A stretch of 46,426 bases of DNA from an uncultured Aquabacterium sp. (GTDB lineage Bacteria > Pseudomonadota > Gammaproteobacteria > Burkholderiales > Burkholderiaceae_C): NCBI RefSeq assembly GCF_913773725.1, contig NZ_CAJYGK010000043.1, forward strand, positions 1-46,426, given 5' to 3'. The position numbers and the translations under genes were made by a program. Position 1 is the first letter of the stretch; every line of letters starts with the position of its first letter. The notes under the pieces are model-generated. The model was not told where the DNA came from, did no database searches, and was given only the letters and a program-made list of their open reading frames with translations. This document shows, in pieces, positions 15,765 through 24,780 of this stretch.

Positions 15765-18700
15765 GTGTCCACGCCAGACCTTGCTCCAGCCGCCCCGGGC
15801 CGCGTCCGCCTGAGTGGCGAACGCCTCCGCGCCCTGCGCAATCGGCTCGGCCTGAGCCAGGACGCGTTCGCGCTGGCGTGCTTCGAACGGCATCTGTGTG
15901 TGTCCATCGCCTCGGTGAAGCGGGCCGAGACGGGCAAGAGCGTGTTGTTGCGCACGGCTCGGCACTTGGCCGCATTTCACAACGTCGCCTTGGCAGACAT
16001 CCTGGCAGAGGGGGCGGTGGGCGATGAAGCCGACGATCGCGACCTGCCGGATGAACTGCTGGTGGACGAGGCCATGCCCACAGTCCAGCGGGCCCCGGCA
16101 GCGTGGGGCCTGGACGGGCGCCGTGACGAGCTGGATGCCGCTTGTGAAGCCCGCCTGGTGCTGGTGCTGACGGCCTGGCCTGTCCCGCAGGCATCGCTGC
16201 CCGCCGTGTGCGCTGCCGTCGAAGCGGAGGGCGGGCTGGTGCATGCCCGGCCGGGGCCGGCCGGGCGCGATGCGGGACCAGGCTTCATCACCGTGCTGTT
16301 CGGGCAGCCGCGCGCCCAGCGCAGCGACGTGCCCCGCTCCGTGCGGGCGGCCCGGCAGGTGCTGCATGCAGCGGGCGATCGGGCGCGGGTGCTGTTGTCG
16401 GCCGGCCTGCTCACGGGGGACGTGCTTGACTGGCCTCTGGCGCGCGAGGACTGGCGCCGCGCGCTCTCGGCCGAGCCACCTGCGCTGTACGTGCACCGCA
16501 CGCTGGGCGCCGCCTTGCGGGTGCAGCACGAACTTCAGCCCAGTCCGGTTCCGGATGCCCTGCTGCTAGGGGAGCCCCTGCAGCGGCCCGGACGTGCGTT
16601 CCGGCTGGTCGGCCGCGATGCCGAGCTGAGGACCTTCCAGCGTCTCCTTGCTGGCGTGCTGCGGGACCAGCAGTCGCAGGTCTGGGTGCTGCGCGGGATG
16701 GCCGGCCTCGGCAAATCCCGCCTGCTGGCGGAGTGTGTCGACACCGCCCAGCAGCATTTCGTGCAGACCCAAGTCATCGAGCTGCAGGATTTCGGCGGCG
16801 ACCGGCACCGTGAAGTGCTGTGCGGTCTCGTCAGCGCACTGCTGGACCTGGGTGGGGCCACGGTGTTCCGCAACGAACTGATCCGCCAGCGCCTGACGTG
16901 GTACCAGCTCGACGACACTTCGCTGGTGTTGTGCAGGGAACTGCTGGGCGTGCCCCAGTCGGACGCCGACCGGGCCCTGCTGGAGGCGATGGGCCATGCG
17001 CAACGGGCGCAGCTGACGGCCCGGGCCCTGGCGCACCTGATCACGCGCACCGCGCTCACCCGTCCGCTGATGCTGGTCGTCGAGGACGTGCATTGGGCCT
17101 CGGTGGCCACGATCGAAACGCTGGCCCGCGTGGTCTCGGCCAGCCAGGAAGCGCAGGTCCTCTGGGTGCTGAGCTCCCGGGTGGAAGAGCCGCTGCGTCT
17201 GGCTGACCTGCAGCGGCTGCTGCCCGAGGTCGAGGTTCACGAAACCACGCTGGCACCGCTTCAGCCGCGCGAGGCCCGCGAACTGGCGCGTCAGTTTCCC
17301 GGCGACGACCATTGGCGACAGCAGTGCAGCGAACGGGCGCAGGGCCATCCGCTGTTCCTGACCCAGTTGCTGATGGCCGAGCGGCATGAGCAATTGCCCG
17401 ACAGCTTCCAGCACCTGCTGCAGGTTCGGCTCGACGACATCACGCCGCAGGACCGACAGGCGCTGCGCGTGGCCGCGGTGCTGGGCCAGCCCTTCACGGC
17501 GACGCAGCTCGATGCGCTGCTGCCGGAGCCGGGCTATGCGCTGCACCCCCTTGTGCAGCACTGCTTCCTGCGTGAGTTGGGTGACGGACGGTACGACTTC
17601 CTGCATGCCCTGATCCGCCAGGGCATCTACGAGGCGCTGCCCGTGCGCCAGCGGGAGGCCCTGCATCTTCAGGTTGCCCTGAGCATGGCCGGCGAGAACG
17701 CCGCGCTGCATGCCCGTCACCTGCACCTGGCTCGGCGAGCGGAAGCCCCGGCGCGCCTGCTCGAGGTTGCCCGCCAGCGCCATGAATCGCTGGACCATGA
17801 GGGTGCCCTGTCGCTCCTGCTGGACCACGAGCGCGTCGATTACGCCGAGCGTGACGTGCACGCCTGGGCGATGCTGCTGGGCGACGTGCTGGCCAAGACG
17901 GGGCAGACCGCAGCGGCCCGCGCGGCCTACACGCAGGCCCTCGACGCTGCACCGGATGTGCCCGGACGCCTCACGGCGACCGTGGCCCTGGCGGGTGTAC
18001 TCAATGTGCTCGAGGACCTGCGGGCCGAGGAGGACCTCATCGACGAGGCGCTGCCGCTGGCCGACCGGCCCGACACACGGGCCCAGCTTGCGGGCTTGCA
18101 CTACCTCAAGGGCAATCTGTATTTCCCCCGTGGCGATGTGGCGCGCAGCCGCGAACACCACAGCCGCGCCATGGCCGTGGCCAGTGACGCCGGCGAGGTG
18201 AGGCTGCAGGCCAGGGCGCTCAGCGGCCTGGGGGACTCGTTCTACGCGGAGGGCCGCATGGTGACGGCCCATGCCCGCTTCGTACAGTGCCTTGCGCTGT
18301 GCGACGAACACGATCTGCGCGACATCGAGGCCTCGAACCGCTTCATGCTGGCCACCACGCAGATCTATCTGTGCGAGACCGCCCCCGCCCTGCGCAATGC
18401 CGTGGCGTCGGCCGAGCTGGCCCGTCAGGTCGGGAACCACCGGGCCGAGATCGTGTCTCGCCTGACGGCCAGCTGGATCGAGTTGGGGCGGGGCAATGCG
18501 CACGGCGCCCTGCTGCACGTTGACGAGGGCCTGCGCATCGCGCGTGCCATCCGGGCGGGCCGCTTCGAGCCCTTTCTGCAGGAGGCCCAGGCCCGTGCAC
18601 AGCATGCGCAGGGCGACCTCGAGGGCGCGTGGCGGACCATCCAGCAGGCACAAGAGGCCGTGGACCGTCTGGGCCTGCACGCCTTCATCGGACCCTGGGT

Positions 18701-19055
18701 GTCGGGCACGCTCGCCCTGATCAGCCCGGACGAGGTGCGCGCCCGCGAGGCGCTGTCACGTGGCATGGCCCAGATCGACCTGGGCTGCGTGGCGCACAAC
18801 GTCTACCGCTTTCATGCCGCGGCCATGGAATGGCATGTACTGAAGGGGCGGCATGACGACGCACAGCGGGTCGGTGCCCGCTGGCTGACGCTCACCGGTG
18901 CCGAACCGACGCCCTGGGTGGCGGGCCTGCATGCCTTCATGCAGGCCTGTGTGGACGGGCCGACGCCGCGTCCGGGCGACGCCGTGTGGCAGCGTCTGCG
19001 CGAGCACGAGATCCTGCACGTGATGCTGCGGCTGCCGCGCACGCTGCTGGCCTGA
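15765..19055 (+). CDS. XRE-HTH / cyclase-like / AAA_16 ATPase / TPR regulator
   Basis: Large multidomain protein of 1096 residues, GTG start. Residues 16-80 form an XRE-type helix-turn-helix (LRALRNRLGLSQDAFA). About 125-245 looks like a degenerate class III nucleotidyl cyclase-homology domain without recognisable metal-binding aspartates. A STAND/AAA_16 ATPase follows: VGRDAEL (283), Walker A RGMAGLGKSRL (about 309) and Walker B LMLVVEDVHWA (about 435). The C-terminal 400 residues are helical repeats of TPR type. The family is thought to sense a signal through the TPR part and switch through the ATPase; the ligand and target genes here are unknown. It stands alone, 10 bases from the convergent oxidoreductase gene, and its base use matches the core genome. 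Confidence 0.8.
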   Translation: MSTPDLAPAAPGRVRLSGERLRALRNRLGLSQDAFALACFERHLCVSIASVKRAETGKSVLLRTARHLAAFHNVALADILAEGAVGDEADDRDLPDELLVDEAMPTVQRAPAAWGLDGRRDELDAACEARLVLVLTAWPVPQASLPAVCAAVEAEGGLVHARPGPAGRDAGPGFITVLFGQPRAQRSDVPRSVRAARQVLHAAGDRARVLLSAGLLTGDVLDWPLAREDWRRALSAEPPALYVHRTLGAALRVQHELQPSPVPDALLLGEPLQRPGRAFRLVGRDAELRTFQRLLAGVLRDQQSQVWVLRGMAGLGKSRLLAECVDTAQQHFVQTQVIELQDFGGDRHREVLCGLVSALLDLGGATVFRNELIRQRLTWYQLDDTSLVLCRELLGVPQSDADRALLEAMGHAQRAQLTARALAHLITRTALTRPLMLVVEDVHWASVATIETLARVVSASQEAQVLWVLSSRVEEPLRLADLQRLLPEVEVHETTLAPLQPREARELARQFPGDDHWRQQCSERAQGHPLFLTQLLMAERHEQLPDSFQHLLQVRLDDITPQDRQALRVAAVLGQPFTATQLDALLPEPGYALHPLVQHCFLRELGDGRYDFLHALIRQGIYEALPVRQREALHLQVALSMAGENAALHARHLHLARRAEAPARLLEVARQRHESLDHEGALSLLLDHERVDYAERDVHAWAMLLGDVLAKTGQTAAARAAYTQALDAAPDVPGRLTATVALAGVLNVLEDLRAEEDLIDEALPLADRPDTRAQLAGLHYLKGNLYFPRGDVARSREHHSRAMAVASDAGEVRLQARALSGLGDSFYAEGRMVTAHARFVQCLALCDEHDLRDIEASNRFMLATTQIYLCETAPALRNAVASAELARQVGNHRAEIVSRLTASWIELGRGNAHGALLHVDEGLRIARAIRAGRFEPFLQEAQARAQHAQGDLEGAWRTIQQAQEAVDRLGLHAFIGPWVSGTLALISPDEVRAREALSRGMAQIDLGCVAHNVYRFHAAAMEWHVLKGRHDDAQRVGARWLTLTGAEPTPWVAGLHAFMQACVDGPTPRPGDAVWQRLREHEILHVMLRLPRTLLA

Positions 19056-19065
19056 ACCGGGGCGG

Positions 19066-20751
19066 TCAGCGGGTGCGCTGTGGCGCCAGGTAGTCCAGCG
19101 CCCACCCCGCCATCTGTTCCGACTGCGCCATGCACTGCTCGTGCAGTCCGGCCCCCCGGGTCCATCCGCCTCCGAAGAACAGGGGCCACTGCGGAGAGGC
19201 TGCATTCTTTTCATTGAACGCCGCGATCTGCACCTGGGCCTGCAGGCAACCCGCATCCAGCACGTTGTGCTTGAACAGCGTCCAGGCCTTGCCGCCGTGG
19301 TGCGTGAGGCCCGCCGGCGCGTGGGTCTCGGTGTAGCCGGTGGCAGGTTGGGCCGCGGCCGCCAGCGCCAGATGCGGCAGGGCGGCCCGCGCGGCAGATG
19401 GCAGGTGCTCGCCGCCAGCCCGATCCAGCACCATGGACGGGTCCACGGCATGCAGGTCGGGCGTCAGCGTGGTGAAGAACACCGGCAGCCCGGCCTCGTT
19501 GTAGCGGGGGTGGGCGCGGTCGTTCTGGTGCCAGTTCTCGACGTAGCTCATGCGGTAGGGCTGAGCCTGCTGGCTCACTGGGTGAGCCAGAACGTTGTAT
19601 GTGCGCCAGCTGTTGCGGTTGGCCGGCAGCAGCCGGTCATCGGTGTGGCAGGCGGCATAGCTGCGCGTGTAGCGAACCTGGCCGAGGATGCGGGTCAGTT
19701 CCGGCCCGAGGTCTGCGCCATTCGGAATGTGCAGCGCCTTCAAGGCATCGTCTGCATGCAGGGCCATCAGCACCAGGTCCACCGCCTGCGCAGGCCCTTC
19801 ACCGGCCTGCACCACCGCGCCACTGGCTGACACCGTCACCTGCGCGGCTTGCCCGGTGCAGACCGTCACCCGCACGCTGTCGTCGCTGCGTGCGACCAGC
19901 GCCTGCGCCAGGGTGGCGAGCCAGTGCTGCGACCCCCACTCGAAGTAGCGGCGGTCCGGGCGGCCGGTTGCCGGATCCTGTCCTTCCTGGATGAGGTAGT
20001 ACTGGAAGGGCGACAGCAGCGGCATGCCCGCCGGGCCACTGACCGGGTCGGTGAAGTACATCGCCGAGATCCGCGGGTAGTAGAGCTCGTCGCGGATGCG
20101 GGCGATGCGCGTCGGCAGCGCCGGGTCCTGCCAGTCGATCGCAATGCCCAGGCGGGCGGCCGTGCCGGCCAGTTGCGCCTCGGGCGCGGCCATGCAGTCG
20201 GCAAAGTACTGGCCCACCGTGTAGCTCGCGGGGACCGGTGCCTGCCCGTGCTCCCCCGACACCCGCTCGCATGCCCGTGCATGCACCACCCGCATCAGCG
20301 GCAGCAGCCGGCCGGCATCGGCCTGAGCGAGGTCGTGGCGCGGGTCGGACACCGTGCCGGGCGCATCGTCGTCGTCGGTGAACAGCGTGTGGCGCTCGGG
20401 CGTGAAATAGCTTTCGTTGTCGCACAGCGGCCGCAGGTGCGCGAGGTAGCCGATGTCGGCCAGCGCCGCCTTCAGCCGCCGGTAGGTGGCCAGGTTCACG
20501 TCGTTGACGCCGAGATCCGCCCACCGCACATAGGGCTCCGGGGGCGCGTCCGGTGCGGTGCGCTGCTCACCCAGCTGCACGAACACGGTGTCGGCGTTGC
20601 CGCCGAGCACGGCCTTGCGCTCGTAGACCGTGATCTGCAGACCGCTCAGGCCCTGCTGCTGCGCGCGCTGCTGAAGGTAGTAGGCTGCGGACAGGCCGGA
20701 GATCCCGCCGCCGATGATGGCAATGTGCAATCCCATGGTGTGAGGTGTCAT
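19066..20751 (-). CDS. FAD/NAD(P)-binding oxidoreductase (amine-oxidase-like)
   Basis: Flavoprotein of about 561 residues from ATG 20751 (ATG 20736 is also possible). The N-terminus is a Rossmann fold: HIAIIGGGISGLSAAYYL, then VYERKAVLGGNADTV, typical of FAD-binding amine oxidase or desaturase-like proteins. Further landmarks are YPRISAMYFTDP in the middle and LFFGGGWTRGAGLHEQCM near the C-terminus, which resembles the second FAD contact. No signal peptide or membrane segment is obvious. The substrate cannot be told from sequence. It is divergent from trmL and preceded by a perfect inverted repeat (20758-20790) that could bind a regulator. Confidence 0.8.
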   Translation of the reverse strand: MTPHTMGLHIAIIGGGISGLSAAYYLQQRAQQQGLSGLQITVYERKAVLGGNADTVFVQLGEQRTAPDAPPEPYVRWADLGVNDVNLATYRRLKAALADIGYLAHLRPLCDNESYFTPERHTLFTDDDDAPGTVSDPRHDLAQADAGRLLPLMRVVHARACERVSGEHGQAPVPASYTVGQYFADCMAAPEAQLAGTAARLGIAIDWQDPALPTRIARIRDELYYPRISAMYFTDPVSGPAGMPLLSPFQYYLIQEGQDPATGRPDRRYFEWGSQHWLATLAQALVARSDDSVRVTVCTGQAAQVTVSASGAVVQAGEGPAQAVDLVLMALHADDALKALHIPNGADLGPELTRILGQVRYTRSYAACHTDDRLLPANRNSWRTYNVLAHPVSQQAQPYRMSYVENWHQNDRAHPRYNEAGLPVFFTTLTPDLHAVDPSMVLDRAGGEHLPSAARAALPHLALAAAAQPATGYTETHAPAGLTHHGGKAWTLFKHNVLDAGCLQAQVQIAAFNEKNAASPQWPLFFGGGWTRGAGLHEQCMAQSEQMAGWALDYLAPQRTR

Positions 20752-20757
20752 GATGGT

Positions 20758-20790
20758 CTGCCGCAGTCTAGGCAATCGGGCCTGCGGCAG
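20758..20790. promoter_or_regulatory. Perfect 9-bp inverted repeat between divergent genes
   Basis: CTGCCGCAG at 20758-20766 and CTGCGGCAG at 20782-20790 are exact reverse complements separated by 15 bases. The site lies 7 bases upstream of the oxidoreductase start and about 50 upstream of trmL. It could be an operator, or a hairpin in the oxidoreductase leader. No known regulator site is recognised. Confidence 0.5.
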
Positions 20791-20841
20791 CGGTATCAGT
20801 TCACTGCGGTTTCAGGGATGCGACGCGTATCATCGGCGCCC

Positions 20842-21312
20842 ATGTTCCGCATCGTCCTGGTCCACCCCGAAATCCCGCCCAACACCGGCAACGTCATCCG
20901 GCTGGCGGCCAACACCGGCTGCGAGCTGCACCTCATCGAGCCCCTGGGCTTTTCGATGGACGACAAGCTGCTGCGTCGCGCCGGGCTCGATTACCACGAG
21001 TACGCCGAGGTGAAGCGCCACGCGGACTGGGACGCCTTCCTGGCCGCCATGCAGCCCGACCCCGAGCGGATGTTTGCCTTCACCACCCGTGGCAGCCGGC
21101 CCTTTCAGGAGCCAGCCTGGCAGCCGGGCGACTGGCTGGTGTTCGGCTGCGAAACCAGCGGCCTGCCGCCGGCTCTGCGCGACACCTTTGCCCCTGCCCA
21201 GCGCGTGCGCTTGCCCATGCGTGAAGGGCAGCGCAGCCTGAACCTGAGCAATGCGGTGGCCGTGGCGGTGTTCGAGGCCTGGCGGCAGAACGGCTACGCG
21301 GGCGGGGCCTGA
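20842..21312 (+). CDS. trmL: tRNA (cytidine(34)-2'-O)-methyltransferase
   Basis: SPOUT-class methyltransferase of 156 residues that 2'-O-methylates the wobble base of tRNA-Leu isoacceptors. Seen: FRIVLVHPEIPPNTGNVIRL at the N-terminus, then IEPLGFSMDDKLLRRAGLDY, and the SAM-binding trefoil knot with VFGCETSGLP and RSLNLSNAVAVAVFE near the end. The start at ATG 20842 matches the family N-terminus; the frame is open far upstream only because of base composition. A TATCAT hexamer at 20828-20833 ends 8 bases before the ATG and could be the -10 of a very short-leader transcript. Confidence 0.95.
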   Translation: MFRIVLVHPEIPPNTGNVIRLAANTGCELHLIEPLGFSMDDKLLRRAGLDYHEYAEVKRHADWDAFLAAMQPDPERMFAFTTRGSRPFQEPAWQPGDWLVFGCETSGLPPALRDTFAPAQRVRLPMREGQRSLNLSNAVAVAVFEAWRQNGYAGGA

Positions 21313-21334
21313 GACCGGCCCTGGCACCGGCCGC

Positions 21335-21348
21335 CGCCCGAAAGGGCG
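21335..21348. terminator. Small GC hairpin between convergent trmL and gpsA
   Basis: CGCCC-GAAA-GGGCG forms a 5-bp stem with a GNRA-type tetraloop in the 36-bp gap between two converging genes. There is no T-tract, so it would be a weak or Rho-assisted bidirectional terminator at best. Confidence 0.35.
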
Positions 21349-22401
21349 TCAGGCGTGGCCGCCTTCGGCCTTGGCTTCGCGGCGCATCAGCGCGCCCACG
21401 GCTTCGCGCGGGGTCTGCCGGCCTTCCAGCACGGCCACCACCGCCTCGGTGATCGGCATGGCCACGCCCAGCGCCTGCGCACGCTGCCACACTGTGGCGG
21501 CGCTGTAGACGCCTTCGGCCACATGGCCCAGCTCGCTCAGGATCTGCGCCAGCGGCTTGCCCGTGGCGAGCTGCAGGCCCACCGTGCGGTTGCGCGACAG
21601 GCTGCCGGTGGCCGTCAGCACAAGGTCGCCCAGCCCCGACAGGCCCATGAAGGTGTCGGCGCGCGCACCCAGCGCCAGGCCCAGGCGGGTCATCTCGGCC
21701 AGGCCGCGCGTGATGAGCGCGGCGCGGGCATTGAGGCCCAGCTCCATGCCATCGGCGATGCCGGTGGCGATGGCGAGCACGTTCTTCACCGCGCCGCCGA
21801 CTTCGACCCCGACCGGGTCGGCCGAGGTGTAGACGCGCAGGCTGTCGGAATGGAAGGCCGACACGGCCTGTTCGGCCAGCGTGGCGTCGGCCGCGGCGGC
21901 CACCAGCGCGGTGGGCAGCCCGAGGGCCACTTCACGCGCAAAGCTGGGGCCGGAGAGCACGCCGCAGCGCAGGCCGGGGCGCAGCGACTGCGCGATCTCG
22001 TGACCGAGCCGGCCGGTGCCTTTCTCGAAACCCTTGCACAGCCACAGCGCCGACACGTCATCCGGCAGGCGCTGCAGCATGCTGCCCAGTGCCGCCATCG
22101 GCGTGCCGATGATGACCAGCCCGCGGCCTTCGCGGCACGGCGCGATGGCCGCGTCGAAGTCGGCTTCGAGCTGCAGTGCCTCCGGGAAGGGCGCCTCGGG
22201 GAGGTAACGGGTGTTGCACCGCGCGGCCTGCATCTCGGCCACCTGGGCCGCGTCGCGCGCCCACAGGCGCACGGCCGGGTTGTGGCGCGCCGCACTGATG
22301 GCCAGTGCCGTGCCCCACGCACCGGCACCCAGCACCGTCAACGACGGGCCGGGTGTCGAGGGCGTGTCCGGGGCGGCGACGTCTTGAACCGTGAGGTTCA
22401 T
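21349..22401 (-). CDS. gpsA: Glycerol-3-phosphate dehydrogenase [NAD(P)+]
   Basis: Makes sn-glycerol 3-phosphate from dihydroxyacetone phosphate for phospholipid synthesis, in the cytoplasm. The 350-residue protein has the Rossmann motif [14 protein letters not shown] (about 22-35), [11 protein letters not shown] (about 150), the catalytic-lysine segment [17 protein letters not shown] (about 200-217) and [14 protein letters not shown]. The first 20 residues ([12 protein letters not shown]) are a non-conserved extension, so the true start might be slightly later. It ends a run with secB 10 bases upstream, probably one transcript. Confidence 0.95.
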   Translation of the reverse strand: MNLTVQDVAAPDTPSTPGPSLTVLGAGAWGTALAISAARHNPAVRLWARDAAQVAEMQAARCNTRYLPEAPFPEALQLEADFDAAIAPCREGRGLVIIGTPMAALGSMLQRLPDDVSALWLCKGFEKGTGRLGHEIAQSLRPGLRCGVLSGPSFAREVALGLPTALVAAAADATLAEQAVSAFHSDSLRVYTSADPVGVEVGGAVKNVLAIATGIADGMELGLNARAALITRGLAEMTRLGLALGARADTFMGLSGLGDLVLTATGSLSRNRTVGLQLATGKPLAQILSELGHVAEGVYSAATVWQRAQALGVAMPITEAVVAVLEGRQTPREAVGALMRREAKAEGGHA

Positions 22402-22411
22402 CGCCGCGCGA

Positions 22412-22867
22412 TCAGGCGTTGCCGGCCTGCTCGCCAGCGGCCTGGGCCAGCTGGGCTTCGTACATGGCCTGGAAGTTGACTTCGGTCAGGTGCACGGGCG
22501 GGAAGCCAGTGCGGTTGATGACGTCGGCCACGGTGGCGCGCAGGTAGGGGTAGACGATCTGCGGGCAGGCGATGGCGATGATCGGCTGCAGCTGTTCCTG
22601 CGGGATGTTGCGGATCTCGAACAGGCCGGCCTGCTTGGCTTCCACCAGGAACAGGGTCTTGTCGTTGACCTTGGTGGTCACGGTGGCGGTGACGGCCACT
22701 TCATAGATGCCATCGACCACGGGTTCGGCGTGCAGGTTCAGCTGCACGTCGACCTGCGGTTGACCTTGTTCCAGCAGCACCTGGGGCGCGTTGGGCATTT
22801 CCAGCGACAGGTCCTTCAGGTAGATGCGCTGGATGGCAAAAGACGGTTGTGCGGCTTGGTCGCTCAT
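22412..22867 (-). CDS. secB: Protein-export chaperone SecB
   Basis: Cytoplasmic chaperone of 151 residues that keeps preproteins unfolded and hands them to SecA. Seen: [19 protein letters not shown] near the N-terminus, [10 protein letters not shown], and the conserved [20 protein letters not shown] followed by [24 protein letters not shown] hexamer (minus strand, 22956-22951) about 85 bases upstream may be the -10 of its promoter. Lies between grxC and gpsA, an arrangement common in Burkholderiales. Confidence 0.96.
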   Translation of the reverse strand: MSDQAAQPSFAIQRIYLKDLSLEMPNAPQVLLEQGQPQVDVQLNLHAEPVVDGIYEVAVTATVTTKVNDKTLFLVEAKQAGLFEIRNIPQEQLQPIIAIACPQIVYPYLRATVADVINRTGFPPVHLTEVNFQAMYEAQLAQAAGEQAGNA

Positions 22868-23108
22868 GGAGGGTCCGGAAGAAAAGGGTTGTGTCGGTCA
22901 GGCCGGGCGCTGCGATGGGCGCATCGATCCAAGCCAGAAGTTCGACAACGATTATGGACCAGCCCGATGACCTTCCCGTGGCATCCTGGCCAGGGGTTTG
23001 TGGCAATGCGTGCCACGTCGGGTGCGCGCCGGCGTCACGCGACCCTGCGCCTGGAAGGGGCGTTGCCGCGGGCAGACCGGTCAAGGCGGGCAGACCCGCC
23101 CGCTGAAA

Positions 23109-23369
23109 TCAGGCGGCGTTCAGCAGCGGCAGCAGGCCGCCCCGCTGGTCGAGCGCCATCAGGTCGTCGCACCCCCCGACGTGGGTGTCGCCGATGAAGA
23201 TCTGCGGCACGGTGCGGCGGCCCGTGAGCGACATCATGGCGTCGCGCTGGGCCGGGTCCAGATCTATGCGGACTTCCTCGATGGACTCGACCCCGCGCTG
23301 CTTGAGCAGCATCTTGGCCCGCTGGCAGTAGGGGCAGACCTGGGTGGTGTACATCTTGACGGCTTGCAT
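23109..23369 (-). CDS. grxC: Glutaredoxin 3
   Basis: Small dithiol glutaredoxin of 86 residues. The active-site pair is C12-PY-C15 in TTQVCPYCQRAK; the cis-proline segment is RRTVPQIFIGDTHVGGCDDL, which binds glutathione. It reduces disulfides and glutathionylated proteins in the cytoplasm. Located between the rhodanese gene and secB, separated by 100 and 241 bases respectively, so it may have its own promoter. Confidence 0.95.
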   Translation of the reverse strand: MQAVKMYTTQVCPYCQRAKMLLKQRGVESIEEVRIDLDPAQRDAMMSLTGRRTVPQIFIGDTHVGGCDDLMALDQRGGLLPLLNAA

Positions 23370-23469
23370 GGCAGACCGGGTTTCGGGACCCGTTGGAGTT
23401 GGCTCCCTCGCATTGTGCGGCTGAGTGCAAGACCGCCCGGGCAGTGGGGAATGACTCCCCCCGCTCCGA

Positions 23470-23886
23470 TCAGGCTTTCTCGACCGGCAGGTTGGCTTCG
23501 CGCCAGGCCTTCAGGCCGCCGGCCAGCGGCTGCACGTTCTCGTAGCCCAGCTTCTTGAGTTCGGCCGTGGCCTTGCCGGCGCGCATGCCGGTGGCGCACA
23601 CCACCACGAGCGGCGTCTTCTTGTTCGAAGGCAGGCCCTTGGCCGTGCCGATCTGTCCGAGCGGCACGTTCTTGGCGCCGACCGCGTGGCCGGCGGCGAA
23701 CTCGGCCGGTTCGCACACGTCGATGAGCTGCGCCTTTTCCTTGTTGACCAGTTGCACCGCGGCGGCAGGGGTCACGCCGCTGCTGGCCGCGCCCTGGATC
23801 TGCTGCCACAGCAGCACACCGCCCGAGCCCACGGCGGCCACGATCCAGTACCAGTTGTCTGCCAGAAAGCTCGAGGAGGTCGACAT
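23470..23886 (-). CDS. Membrane-anchored rhodanese-like protein (YibN-like)
   Basis: 138 residues: one N-terminal membrane segment (about 11-27, WYWIVAAVGSGGVLLW), then a single rhodanese domain with IDVCEPAEFAAGHAVGAKNV and the active-site loop VVVCATGMRAG (C97). Such proteins carry sulfur as a cysteine persulfide; the physiological acceptor is unknown. The position upstream of grxC and secB matches yibN in other proteobacteria. Divergent from gpmA with 111 bases between. Confidence 0.88.
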   Translation of the reverse strand: MSTSSSFLADNWYWIVAAVGSGGVLLWQQIQGAASSGVTPAAAVQLVNKEKAQLIDVCEPAEFAAGHAVGAKNVPLGQIGTAKGLPSNKKTPLVVVCATGMRAGKATAELKKLGYENVQPLAGGLKAWREANLPVEKA

Positions 23887-23959
23887 GCGTGTGTTCTTTC
23901 AAGGCGCGGGGCGCCGGTTCAGGTTCCCGCAGACCAGGGTGGCGCGGGCAGCGGCGGAT

Positions 23960-23965
23960 TATAAA
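23960..23965 (+). promoter_or_regulatory. Candidate -10 box of gpmA
   Basis: TATAAA inside an otherwise very G+C-rich stretch, 32 bases before the gpmA ATG. There is no good TTGACA-like -35 at the right distance, so the assignment rests on the -10 and location only. Confidence 0.4.
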
Positions 23966-23997
23966 ATCGCGAGCTGACCTTCACTCGGGACGACCAC

Positions 23998-24741
23998 ATG
24001 TACAAGCTCGTGCTGATTCGCCATGGCGAATCGACCTGGAACCTGGAAAACCGCTTCACCGGCTGGACCGATGTGGAGTTGACCCCCACCGGCATCTCGC
24101 AGGCCATGGCCGCGGGCAAGCTGCTCAAGGCCGAAGGCTACGAGTTCGACGTGGCCTATACCTCGGTGCTCAAGCGCGCCATCCACACGCTGAACTACTG
24201 CCTGGACGAGATGGACCGCACCTGGCTGCCGGTCGTCAAGGACTGGCGCCTCAACGAGCGCCACTACGGCGGCCTGCAGGGCCTGAACAAGGCCGACATG
24301 GCCAAGCAGTACGGTGACGAGCAGGTGCTGATCTGGCGCCGCAGCTACGACACCCCGCCGCCCGCGCTGGAAGCCAACGACCCGCGTGGCCAGCGCCAGG
24401 ACCTGCGCTATGCCAAGCTGAACCCGGAGCAGATCCCGCTGACCGAGTGCCTGAAGGACACCGTGGCCCGCGTGCTGCCGTGCTGGAACGACACGCTGGC
24501 CCCGGCGATCAAGGCCGGTCAGCGCATCGTCATCGCCGCGCACGGCAACTCGATCCGTGCCCTGGTGAAGTACCTCGACAACATCGGTGACGCCGACATC
24601 GTGGGCGTGAACATCCCCAACGGCATCCCGCTGGTGTACGAACTCGACGCCGACCTCAAGCCCATCAAGAGCTATTACCTGGGTGACGCCGAAGCCGCCG
24701 CCAAGGCCGCGGCCGCCGTGGCTTCGCAGGGCAAGGCCTGA
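23998..24741 (+). CDS. gpmA: 2,3-bisphosphoglycerate-dependent phosphoglycerate mutase
   Basis: Glycolytic enzyme of 247 residues interconverting 3- and 2-phosphoglycerate. The catalytic histidine is in [12 protein letters not shown] (RHGE at 8-11); [27 protein letters not shown] and the second histidine in [16 protein letters not shown] complete the site. The C-terminus is Ala/Lys-rich, which is usual. Cytoplasmic. Divergent from the rhodanese gene and convergent with the phosphatase-family gene that follows. Confidence 0.97.
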   Translation: MYKLVLIRHGESTWNLENRFTGWTDVELTPTGISQAMAAGKLLKAEGYEFDVAYTSVLKRAIHTLNYCLDEMDRTWLPVVKDWRLNERHYGGLQGLNKADMAKQYGDEQVLIWRRSYDTPPPALEANDPRGQRQDLRYAKLNPEQIPLTECLKDTVARVLPCWNDTLAPAIKAGQRIVIAAHGNSIRALVKYLDNIGDADIVGVNIPNGIPLVYELDADLKPIKSYYLGDAEAAAKAAAAVASQGKA

Positions 24742-24780
24742 TGGCTGGATCCATCGCCCGTCTGACCCGCGGCCGGTGGA

